Part shown: one piece after another, positions 1 to 5,979 of the stretch
Position numbering within the stretch: position 1 is the stretch's first letter
How the letters are laid out: every line of letters begins with the position of its first letter
Program-made: the position numbers and the translations under genes
Source: an uncultured Fidelibacterota bacterium
GTDB lineage: Bacteria; Fidelibacterota; Marinisomatia; Marinisomatales; UBA8229
Length of the DNA: 6,790 nt
Assembly: GCA_913054425.1 (NCBI GenBank)
Contig: CAJXJG010000096.1
Coordinates: 1-6,790 of the forward strand
Reading direction: 5' to 3'
The notes under the pieces: model-generated
Seen by the model: only the letters and a program-made list of their open reading frames with translations
Database searches by the model: none
What the model was told of the DNA's origin: nothing

Positions 1-986
1 TCCGAAAAATTGCTTATATCAATCCCTTCATTTAAACGTAAACCGAAACCGATCTTTTCATTTAATTTCTGTGTTGGAGTCAAGGTTTCAGATGAAGAAA
101 CCGGAGATAATTTCTCATCCAATTTTTTCATGTATTGATCCAGTGAACGAGCATTATTCCACCTTTGGTTGCCATCAAAGCTGTGTGCAGAAGGACCGAA
201 ACCAATGTAGGGATCAATATTCCAATAATGGAGATTATGCCTGCATTCTTTTCCTGGTTTGGAGAAATTAGATATTTCATAGGGGATGTATTGATGGTAT
301 GATAAAAAGGACCTTGTCAGTGTAAACAAATCCGCACTTTCACTATTGCAAGGCATGGTCACCTCATTGGATTTTACCATCTGAAAAAGTTCCGTCCCTT
401 TTTCAACCGTTAAGGAATAAGCAGAAATATGTTCGGGATTCAATTCAATTATTCGGTTCATATCCCGCTTCCAAATATTCGGTGTTTGTCCCGGAATCCC
501 GTAAATCAAGTCACAGTTTAAATTTTTAAATCCCGCTGTGCGGGAATGATCGAATGTTTCGATTACCTGTTTGACTGAGTGGGATCGAGTCAGAAAGGTT
601 AATAATTCTTCCTCCAGAGTTTGAACCCCCATGGAGACTCGGTTCATCCCTAAAGAATAGAAATCAGTCAATTTTTCCAATGAAGCTTCCCCCGGATTAA
701 TTTCTATAGTTTTTTCAATCAAATTGGAAAAGGGGACTTTTTTTGACACCGTTGTTAAAATGGATTCAAGTTGATTTCCATTGAGGAGTGAGGGAGTCCC
801 CCCACCGATAAATAACGTGTCAAATATCCAGGGATATTCATCCAAAAATGACTGTGAGATTTCATTGCATAGCGCTGTTACAAATCTATCCGCATCCTGT
901 TCCCTTTCAGTAATGGAGTAAAAATCGCAATACATGCATTTGATTTTGCAAAAAGGGATGTGAATATAAATTCCGGCTTTAGTCAT
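1..986 (-). CDS. hemW: HemW-type radical SAM protein (heme chaperone, coproporphyrinogen oxidase-like), 3' end outside the window
   Basis: My reverse-strand translation gives 328 uninterrupted codons running off the left edge; family members are about 375-380 residues, so roughly the last 50 are missing. The N-terminus carries the radical SAM cluster motif CxxxCxxC (C13, C17, C20) in an IHIPFC...CMYCDF setting. Position 22 is Phe, where true HemN oxidases have a fourth Cys, which favours HemW. The SAM-binding GGGTPS is at residues 61-66, EINPGE at 95-100, GMNRVSMGVQ at 113-122 and LIYGIPGQT at 160-168; HemW-type sequences YEISNFSKPG (236-245) and GFGPSAHS (262-269) follow. HemW proteins bind heme and a [4Fe-4S] cluster in the cytoplasm and are thought to deliver heme to respiratory enzymes; many are mis-annotated as oxygen-independent coproporphyrinogen oxidase. 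The start is the ATG at 986-984; the upstream ATG at 993 is out of frame and hits a stop after four codons. It lies 24 bases behind the GroES-like gene, so the two are probably co-transcribed. Confidence 0.93.
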   Translation of the reverse strand, partial: MTKAGIYIHIPFCKIKCMYCDFYSITEREQDADRFVTALCNEISQSFLDEYPWIFDTLFIGGGTPSLLNGNQLESILTTVSKKVPFSNLIEKTIEINPGEASLEKLTDFYSLGMNRVSMGVQTLEEELLTFLTRSHSVKQVIETFDHSRTAGFKNLNCDLIYGIPGQTPNIWKRDMNRIIELNPEHISAYSLTVEKGTELFQMVKSNEVTMPCNSESADLFTLTRSFLSYHQYIPYEISNFSKPGKECRHNLHYWNIDPYIGFGPSAHSFDGNQRWNNARSLDQYMKKLDEKLSPVSSSETLTPTQKLNEKIGFGLRLNEGIDISNFS

Positions 987-1010
987 TTTTCATGCTTTGA
1001 TGAACGGGAG

Positions 1011-1388
1011 TTAATCAGCAAGGCCTTGAAGGTCATCCCTGATGAGTACAAGGATTGCGGATTGTGGTACTATCAAAAATGCTTGATCTTCTACTTTTAT
1101 TTCAATCGCGGCTTTATTCAGAAATAAAGCATAGTCTCCTAATTCTGCCTGTGGCGGAATATAATTTACTTTCTTATCCTTTTGCCGCCAGGGTTCTTCT
1201 ATATTTTCATCAGGATTTCCCAATGGAATTCCAGGACCAACTTCGACAACAACTCCACCCCGTACATCCTGCTTTTCAAGAACACTTGCAGGCAGATATA
1301 ACCCCGCGGCAGATTTTTTTTCACCCTCATCTGACCGAATTAATACGCGGTCACCTACAACAATCACTTGTTTGTTTTTACTTTTCAT
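1011..1388 (-). CDS. Divergent GroES/Cpn10-family co-chaperonin
   Basis: A 125-residue protein with the Cpn10 fold signature: GDRVLIR at residues 12-18, a mobile-loop-like stretch at about 19-40 with a hydrophobic tripeptide L30-Y31-L32 (counterpart of the Ile-Val-Leu that docks on GroEL), VGPG at 50-53, GDYALF at 84-89, and a closing strand EDQAFLIVPQSAILVLI at 100-116. Canonical GroES is about 95-100 residues. The extra length is mostly a charged and Pro/Trp-containing insertion at about 54-78, in the region of the roof loop, plus a short acidic tail. No groEL follows; the downstream neighbour is hemW. GroES proteins cap the GroEL chamber in the cytoplasm. I recall similar long GroES-like paralogues in Bacteroidetes and related phyla, so this may be a second, specialised copy rather than the housekeeping one. 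The family call is secure, but whether it partners GroEL is unknown. A reading frame of similar length overlaps on the plus strand but has no recognisable domain. Confidence 0.88.
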   Translation of the reverse strand: MKSKNKQVIVVGDRVLIRSDEGEKKSAAGLYLPASVLEKQDVRGGVVVEVGPGIPLGNPDENIEEPWRQKDKKVNYIPPQAELGDYALFLNKAAIEIKVEDQAFLIVPQSAILVLIRDDLQGLAD

Positions 1389-1571
1389 TTTCCGTATGTT
1401 CTAATATTAAATAGAATTATTGGATTTTGCTATTATTGTGTGTTAACAGAAAGAGGCAGGAAATTTTCAATTATCTGCTGCGTTGCAGTAGATCAGAATA
1501 ACAATTATTGTCTCTGTTTCTATCGTGCAAATTTGATTGAATTTTAAAAACTGTAATTCTCACGAAATTTT
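1389..1571. promoter_or_regulatory. Divergent intergenic region, presumed to hold promoters for both transcription units
   Basis: This gap of 183 A/T-rich bases separates the leftward groES-like/hemW pair from the rightward exporter/phosphonate genes, so both promoters should lie here. I could not fix either with confidence. On the minus strand TTGAAA (1470-1465) is a fair -35-like hexamer but is not followed by a good -10 at normal spacing. On the plus strand TTGTCT (1508-1513) is followed by CAAATTTG (1528-1535), which resembles the Bacteroides -7 element TAnnTTTG only partly and at short spacing. An imperfect inverted repeat sits near the middle and is listed separately. Confidence 0.5.
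1473..1493. repeat. Imperfect inverted repeat, possible operator or leader hairpin
   Basis: The arms ATCTGCTGC (1473-1481) and GCAGTAGAT (1485-1493) are complementary at eight of nine positions around a three-base GTT centre; the ninth would be a G-U wobble in plus-strand RNA. It lies about 80 bases from each flanking start codon. Neither strand has a T-run directly after the stem, so a rho-independent terminator is unlikely. A binding site for a dimeric regulator or a leader hairpin is possible, but a short palindrome like this could also arise by chance. Confidence 0.4.
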
Positions 1572-3404
1572 ATGAAAACCCCCGTATATAAAAGATTGGC
1601 AAAACTGGTTTTGCGTTATTGGCCCTACCTGTTGGCATCCTCTGCGGCTGCTTTGATTTTTGTTATACTAAACGTTCTCTCTATCTGGTTGACGGCTTCT
1701 CTAATCAATAATATTCTCACAGATTTTGATTCCATCTCCAGGGAACAATTATCCTGGGCCCAGACAGACCAATTAACACTGAATGAACGCCTTAAATATA
1801 TTGCTAATCAACTTATTCTTCAAGATTCTCAGTTAGCTTCTTTAAGGCAGCTTTGCTTGATTATTTTTGGTGTATTTTTATTCAAGAATATTTTTCTCTA
1901 TATAAAGAATGTTTTGGTTTCTTATGTGCAGTTTTCTCTAATTGTACGAATTCGAAATAAGCTCTACAGGCATATTCATACTCTTTCTATGAGTTATTTT
2001 AACAGGAAGAAATCCGGCGAGTTAGCTTCAGTGATGATGAATGATGTGAATGTTATGCAGAATGCTTTTACAACAACATTTCAGAAAATTCTGGTGGAAC
2101 CGATAAACATCCTTTTTTTTGGAGTAAGCCTGTTTATCATAGATTGGAAACTCTCTCTTGTAGCATTAATGACACTTCCCCTGGCAGGTTTCCTCTATAT
2201 CAGCATTGGTGTGAGTATTCGGCGGAAATCAAAAAGAATTCAGGAAAAAATTGCTTCCATCATGCATATTTTGACTGAGGTGTTATACTCAATCAGAGTG
2301 ATAAAGGCTTTTGCTACCAAACGCTATGAAATCAAAAAGTTTGAATCAGAAGGAAAACGCTACTTTCGTTTGTTATTTCGAAGGGCAAAGCTGAAAAATT
2401 TGGCTACTCCCATTAATGAAATCATCGGTGTTATTATTGGAGTAGTTTTACTTTGGTATGGTGGTATGCAGGTAATCCAGACGGAAACCCTTACTTCTGA
2501 GGATTTTTTACGATTTATTTTAATGTTGTTCGCAATGCTTGCCCCCATTAAAACTCTGGGGACAGTTAACATTACAATTCAAAATAGTTTAGCCGCAGCA
2601 GATCGTGTTTTCATAATTCTAGATTCAAACCCTGAAATAAATGATAAACCAAATGCAAAGGAAATCAAATCATTTTCTGAAGAAATCAGATTTGACAGTG
2701 TTTCATTTGATTATGGTAAGGATTCTGTGCCTGTGTTGAAAAATGTATCTTTTTCAATTCCTAAAGGATCGGTTGTCGCACTGGTAGGGGCCAGCGGATC
2801 GGGAAAATCTACTGTTGCTGATTTAATCCCCCGTTTTTACGATACCACTTCAGGATCGGTGAAAATTGATGGGGAAGATATCAGGGAAATTAAATTGGAA
2901 AGTTTACGCAGGATGATGGGGATTGTCAGCCAGGAGGTTGTTTTATTCAATGATACCGTAAGATATAATATCTCTTATGGACAGCCCGAAACAAAAGATA
3001 ACGATATTATTTTTGCTGCAAAATCAGCAAATGCAATGGAATTTATAGATTCTTTACCCGAGGGGTTAGACACTGTCATTGGAGAACGAGGGGTTAAATT
3101 ATCGGGTGGACAAAAACAGCGATTATCCATTGCCAGGGCAATAATCAAAAACCCCCCCCTTCTTATTTTGGACGAAGCAACCTCTTCCCTGGATTCTGAA
3201 TCTGAAAAGTTAGTCCAGCACGCAATCGACCAGCTTATGAAAGACAGGACGGTCCTGGTGATTGCACACAGGCTTTCAACAGTAAAAAATGCAGATGATA
3301 TTGTTGTACTGGAAAAGGGTGAAATTATTGAAAGAGGGACACATAATACTTTAATTCAAGAAGATGGATTGTATCGTCACCTCTATAATATCCAATTTAA
3401 TTAA
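1572..3404 (+). CDS. MsbA-like ABC exporter, fused transmembrane and ATPase domains (homodimeric half-transporter)
   Basis: A complete 610-residue type IV ABC exporter half-transporter. The N-terminal membrane domain has six likely helices (about 19-40, 92-113, 172-190, 192-212, 281-301, 312-330). The loop between the first two, about residues 48-90, is long and polar and would face the periplasm. The ATPase domain has every catalytic element: A-loop Tyr381, Walker A GASGSGKST (406-414), Q-loop Gln454, signature LSGGQ (510-514), Walker B LLILDE (530-535), D-loop SSLD (538-541) and H-loop His566. It should be active as a homodimer in the inner membrane. MsbA relatives flip lipid A, lipid-linked oligosaccharides or other amphiphiles, or expel drugs; sequence alone does not settle the substrate. 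It starts a run of four same-strand genes, 33 bases before a LicD-like transferase, so moving a lipid-linked glycan that receives a phosphonate is a reasonable inference. A C8 run at 3152-3159 encodes Pro-Pro just before Walker B; the frame is intact. Confidence 0.92.
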   Translation: MKTPVYKRLAKLVLRYWPYLLASSAAALIFVILNVLSIWLTASLINNILTDFDSISREQLSWAQTDQLTLNERLKYIANQLILQDSQLASLRQLCLIIFGVFLFKNIFLYIKNVLVSYVQFSLIVRIRNKLYRHIHTLSMSYFNRKKSGELASVMMNDVNVMQNAFTTTFQKILVEPINILFFGVSLFIIDWKLSLVALMTLPLAGFLYISIGVSIRRKSKRIQEKIASIMHILTEVLYSIRVIKAFATKRYEIKKFESEGKRYFRLLFRRAKLKNLATPINEIIGVIIGVVLLWYGGMQVIQTETLTSEDFLRFILMLFAMLAPIKTLGTVNITIQNSLAAADRVFIILDSNPEINDKPNAKEIKSFSEEIRFDSVSFDYGKDSVPVLKNVSFSIPKGSVVALVGASGSGKSTVADLIPRFYDTTSGSVKIDGEDIREIKLESLRRMMGIVSQEVVLFNDTVRYNISYGQPETKDNDIIFAAKSANAMEFIDSLPEGLDTVIGERGVKLSGGQKQRLSIARAIIKNPPLLILDEATSSLDSESEKLVQHAIDQLMKDRTVLVIAHRLSTVKNADDIVVLEKGEIIERGTHNTLIQEDGLYRHLYNIQFN

Positions 3405-3437
3405 TAATAATTATTTAAGTTTTTCATTTAAAATTTA

Positions 3438-4634
3438 ATGTCGGGAATAAAAAATCAATTTCAAACGAATCTCTTTTTTAAAACAGTTGCATTATTATCC
3501 AAAAGTAGTATTCCATTTTGGGTAGACACCAAATCATTATTGGGTTTAATGGGGATTAAACTTGGTTTACCCTTGCTTGATAATGAAAATATAAGTATTA
3601 GCATTTATGGAGAGCATTTTTCAAAACTTAGAAAAATAGTGTCAGCACTTGGAATGAATTATCGTTCCCAAATGATACCGGACTTTTCGGGACGAAATTG
3701 GATAGAAAATGAATTTTGTCGGCTTGCTGTATTAAGCCGTTGGAAGAACAGGCAAAATGCATTCAAAATTTTTATAACACCCAAATATAAAGTGGATAAT
3801 CATTATCGCTGGGTTGATAAACGCAGCTGCAAAAATATTAATGGCAAGTATTACGACAAATTGGATGAAATTCAAATCCATGGTCAATCATTTCCAATCC
3901 CAAGTCATGTTGAAGAGTATTTAGCTGTTCGCTTTGGTATTCATTGGAAAAATCAAGACTCAAAATGGATCAATAGCATTGATGACAGTACGATTGTGAA
4001 TGATTCAGCTTTAGAAAAGATATCCTTTAAAAAAGTGATCAATGCTACCCCCCTGGAAAGAATCCAGCTCCAGAAGGGGAATTATCACCAGCGCATGAAA
4101 AATATGCTGTTGAAAACAATCGATATTTTAAATGAAAAAAGGTTCAAATACTGGCTGGAGGCTGGGACACTTCTGGGAATCCTACGCGATGGTGATTTAA
4201 TCCCCTGGGACTACGATGCAGACCTCGGAATACCGGCAGATTCTGCCGATGAAATCATGAAACTGCGTTTGGATTTTTTTCCAAATTACTTGATTAAAAG
4301 AAGGAGAATCCGATCTCCCTGGATTCCAGGAGATATGCGTGTGATAAAAGTGAAAACTCCCTGGGAAAAAATAAGACAGATCAATTTTCATGTGGATTTG
4401 TTTTGCGTATATCCCGTGCAGGATAAATATCGCTGGGTGGATAGTAATGCATTGAAGCATATAGACAGAAAATTTTACGATACATTGGATACAATCAAGT
4501 GGGAGGGTCGTACAATTAATATTCCTAATAATGTAGAAGAATATCTTTCTCTACGTTATGGTAATTGGCAAATTCCGGAGAGCAATTATGATGCTGGACT
4601 ACACGACGGTTCCATTGCTGAAAAAGGGTTTTGA
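3438..4634 (+). CDS. Tandem LicD-like nucleotidyltransferase-fold protein: degenerate N-terminal copy and intact C-terminal copy
   Basis: A 398-residue protein built from two homologous halves. The C-terminal half (about 222-393) has the LicD/fukutin-family active-site signature: YWLEAGTLLG at 238-247, Arg250, then PWDYDADLGI at 256-265 with Asp258, Asp260 and Asp262, and a further acidic site HVDLF at 318-322 (Asp320). The N-terminal half (about 11-186) aligns to it without gaps across the core (FWVDTKSLLG at 27-36, PLLDNENISI at 45-54), but the key residues are Leu47, Asn49, Asn51, Gly39 and Lys110, so it is probably inactive. Both halves share YRWVD (123-127 and 331-335) and a VEEYL...R(F/Y)G stretch. 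LicD proteins transfer phosphocholine from CDP-choline to cell-surface glycans; no signal peptide or membrane helix is visible, so it is probably cytoplasmic. Next to a cytidylyltransferase-PEP mutase fusion, transfer of a CMP-activated phosphonate to a glycan or lipid is the best inference. No Shine-Dalgarno sequence is seen; the leader is A/T-rich. Confidence 0.82.
   Translation: MSGIKNQFQTNLFFKTVALLSKSSIPFWVDTKSLLGLMGIKLGLPLLDNENISISIYGEHFSKLRKIVSALGMNYRSQMIPDFSGRNWIENEFCRLAVLSRWKNRQNAFKIFITPKYKVDNHYRWVDKRSCKNINGKYYDKLDEIQIHGQSFPIPSHVEEYLAVRFGIHWKNQDSKWINSIDDSTIVNDSALEKISFKKVINATPLERIQLQKGNYHQRMKNMLLKTIDILNEKRFKYWLEAGTLLGILRDGDLIPWDYDADLGIPADSADEIMKLRLDFFPNYLIKRRRIRSPWIPGDMRVIKVKTPWEKIRQINFHVDLFCVYPVQDKYRWVDSNALKHIDRKFYDTLDTIKWEGRTINIPNNVEEYLSLRYGNWQIPESNYDAGLHDGSIAEKGF
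3468..3995 (+). repeat. Internal domain duplication, copy A (degenerate LicD-like unit)
   Basis: This segment encodes residues 11-186 of the tandem LicD-like protein and is homologous to residues 222-393. It opens with NLFFKTVALL (copy B: NMLLKTIDIL) and ends near DDSTI (copy B: HDGSI). The metal-binding aspartates of copy B are replaced here. DNA identity is mostly eroded; one of the best-preserved stretches is TATCGCTGGGTTGATA at 3804-3819, which matches copy B at 15 of 16 bases. The duplication is therefore old rather than a recent copying event. Confidence 0.78.
4101..4616 (+). repeat. Internal domain duplication, copy B (catalytically competent LicD-like unit)
   Basis: This segment encodes residues 222-393, the half that keeps the LicD acidic motif. 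The offset to copy A is 211 residues across the N-terminal core and narrows to 208 at YRWVD, so only about three residues of net indel separate the halves over that span. The linker between the copies, about residues 187-221, has no counterpart elsewhere in the protein. Confidence 0.78.
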
Positions 4635-4659
4635 TTAATTACACTAAGTTAAAATAATT

Positions 4660-5979
4660 ATGACGGGAAATAAAAAATTAAAAAAAGTTTATATAGGTTT
4701 ATCTGCAGACCTGATTCATCAGGGCCATTTAAACATTATTGCTGAAGGCAGGAATTTGGGTAAAGTGATCATTGGTTTGTTGACCGATGAAGCTATCGCC
4801 AGCTACAAACGCTTACCATTGATTGCCTTTGCGGAACGTAAACTGATCGTTGAAAATTTGAAGGGCGTAGAAAAAGTTATCCCTCAAACAACTCTGGATT
4901 ATGTTCCAAATTTAAATGAAATAAGGCCTGATTATGTTGTCCATGGTGATGACTGGAAAACCGGTGTTCAAAGAGAAGTTCGACAGCGTGTGATAGAAAC
5001 TCTGGCTGAATGGGGCGGGAAGCTAGTAGAACCAAAATACACTGAAGGAATTTCTTCAACTGATTTGATCGCTGCTGTGAAAGCACAGGGTATAACACCC
5101 GGGAAACGGATGAAAACATTGCGCCGGTTGATTGATGCAAAGCCAATTGTTCGGATTTTGGAAGCGCACAATGGATTAACGGGGCTTATTGTAGAAAAAA
5201 CCAGCATAGAAAAAGATGGACAAAAAATTGAATTTGACGGTATTTGGGAAAGCAGTTTAACAGATTCAACTGCAAAAGGGAAACCTGATACTGAACTGGT
5301 TGATTTTTCTTCCCGGTTTTCAACCATTGAAGAAATATTAGAGGTTACAACAAAACCCATGATCGTGGATGGTGATACCGGTGGCCGGATTGATCATTTC
5401 AAATTCAGGGTTAAAACACTGGAAAGACTAGGTGTTTCGGCCATTATTATTGAAGATAAAATTGGTGATAAACGTAATTCACTTTTTGGAACGACCGTTC
5501 CCCAAAAACAGGATTCAATTGAGCATTTTTCCCAAAAAATTCATGAAGGAAAGCAGTCCCAGGTTACGACAGACTTTATGATTATTGCCCGCGTGGAAAG
5601 TTTGATATTGAAAAAAGGAATGGCTGATGCCGTGAAAAGAGCTGAAGCATATATAGCCGCAGGGGCAGATGGAATTATGATTCATAGCAAGGAAAAAGAT
5701 GGAAAAGAAATCATCGAATTCTGTAGATATTTCCAAAAATTTGAAACGAAAGTCCCTCTTATTGTAGTGCCTTCAACTTATTCCCATATGACTGAATCTG
5801 AATTACAAGATTTAGGTGTTAATGTGATAATTTACGCCAACCATTTATTACGTTCTGCTTACCCTTCAATGATAAATTCAGCCCAATCTATACTGGAAAA
5901 TTCGCGATCTAAAGAAGCGTCAGACAAATACTGCATGTCCATTAAAGATATTATTACCTTGATTCCCGGGGTTAATTGA
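4660..5979 (+). CDS. pepM: Fusion of a cytidylyltransferase-like domain with phosphoenolpyruvate mutase
   Basis: A complete 439-residue two-domain protein. Residues about 8-140 form a TagD/phosphocholine-cytidylyltransferase-like nucleotidyltransferase, with the CTP-binding HxGH motif as H20-Q-G-H23, Lys50, HGDDWK at 95-100, and EGISSTDLI at 129-137 in the place of the family's ISTT motif. Residues about 155-439 form a PEP mutase of the isocitrate lyase superfamily: EAHNGLTG at 168-175, metal-binding DGDTGG at 237-242, and the mutase hallmark EDK(X)5NS at 265-274 (E265-D-K267, N273-S274), which separates PEP mutase from lyases and hydrolases of the superfamily. The mutase converts PEP to phosphonopyruvate, the first step of most phosphonate pathways. 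The N-terminal domain probably makes a CMP-phosphonate, most likely CMP-2-aminoethylphosphonate; that substrate is inferred. Such fusions are known, often annotated simply as PEP mutase. Cytoplasmic. It follows the LicD-like gene by 25 bases, and its TGA overlaps the next ATG. Confidence 0.93.
   Translation: MTGNKKLKKVYIGLSADLIHQGHLNIIAEGRNLGKVIIGLLTDEAIASYKRLPLIAFAERKLIVENLKGVEKVIPQTTLDYVPNLNEIRPDYVVHGDDWKTGVQREVRQRVIETLAEWGGKLVEPKYTEGISSTDLIAAVKAQGITPGKRMKTLRRLIDAKPIVRILEAHNGLTGLIVEKTSIEKDGQKIEFDGIWESSLTDSTAKGKPDTELVDFSSRFSTIEEILEVTTKPMIVDGDTGGRIDHFKFRVKTLERLGVSAIIIEDKIGDKRNSLFGTTVPQKQDSIEHFSQKIHEGKQSQVTTDFMIIARVESLILKKGMADAVKRAEAYIAAGADGIMIHSKEKDGKEIIEFCRYFQKFETKVPLIVVPSTYSHMTESELQDLGVNVIIYANHLLRSAYPSMINSAQSILENSRSKEASDKYCMSIKDIITLIPGVN

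Noticed and set aside
71..271. A 66-residue open frame on the plus strand near the left edge
   Set aside because: It is the antisense shadow of HemW, whose frame is continuous through this stretch with family motifs such as GFGPSAHS.
1055..1414. A 119-residue open frame on the plus strand opposite the GroES-like gene
   Set aside because: It has no recognisable domain and is antisense to a clear Cpn10 protein. Its length is explained by the codon pattern of the opposite strand.
3147..3159. A5-C8 homopolymer run in the exporter ATPase domain, considered as a phase-variation tract
   Set aside because: It encodes Lys-Asn-Pro-Pro at a normal place in the family just before Walker B, the frame is intact, and other runs of similar length occur in the window (T8 at 2113-2120). 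Nothing indicates slippage; only read-level length variation would.
3405..3437. The gap after the exporter, considered as a terminator or an internal promoter
   Set aside because: The 33 bases are A/T-rich but contain no GC-rich stem with a following T-run, and no promoter pair could be recognised. Treated as an ordinary operon spacer.
4968..5360. A 130-residue minus-strand open frame inside the fusion gene
   Set aside because: It is antisense to the cytidylyltransferase-PEP mutase gene, where motifs on both sides prove the plus-strand frame. The translation looks like low-information Ser/Phe-rich shadow.
4660..5979. Two separate genes wrongly joined, considered for the nucleotidyltransferase and PEP mutase domains
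   Set aside because: The frame is continuous across the join at about residues 140-160 with no stop or frameshift, and this fusion order is known in the PEP mutase family.
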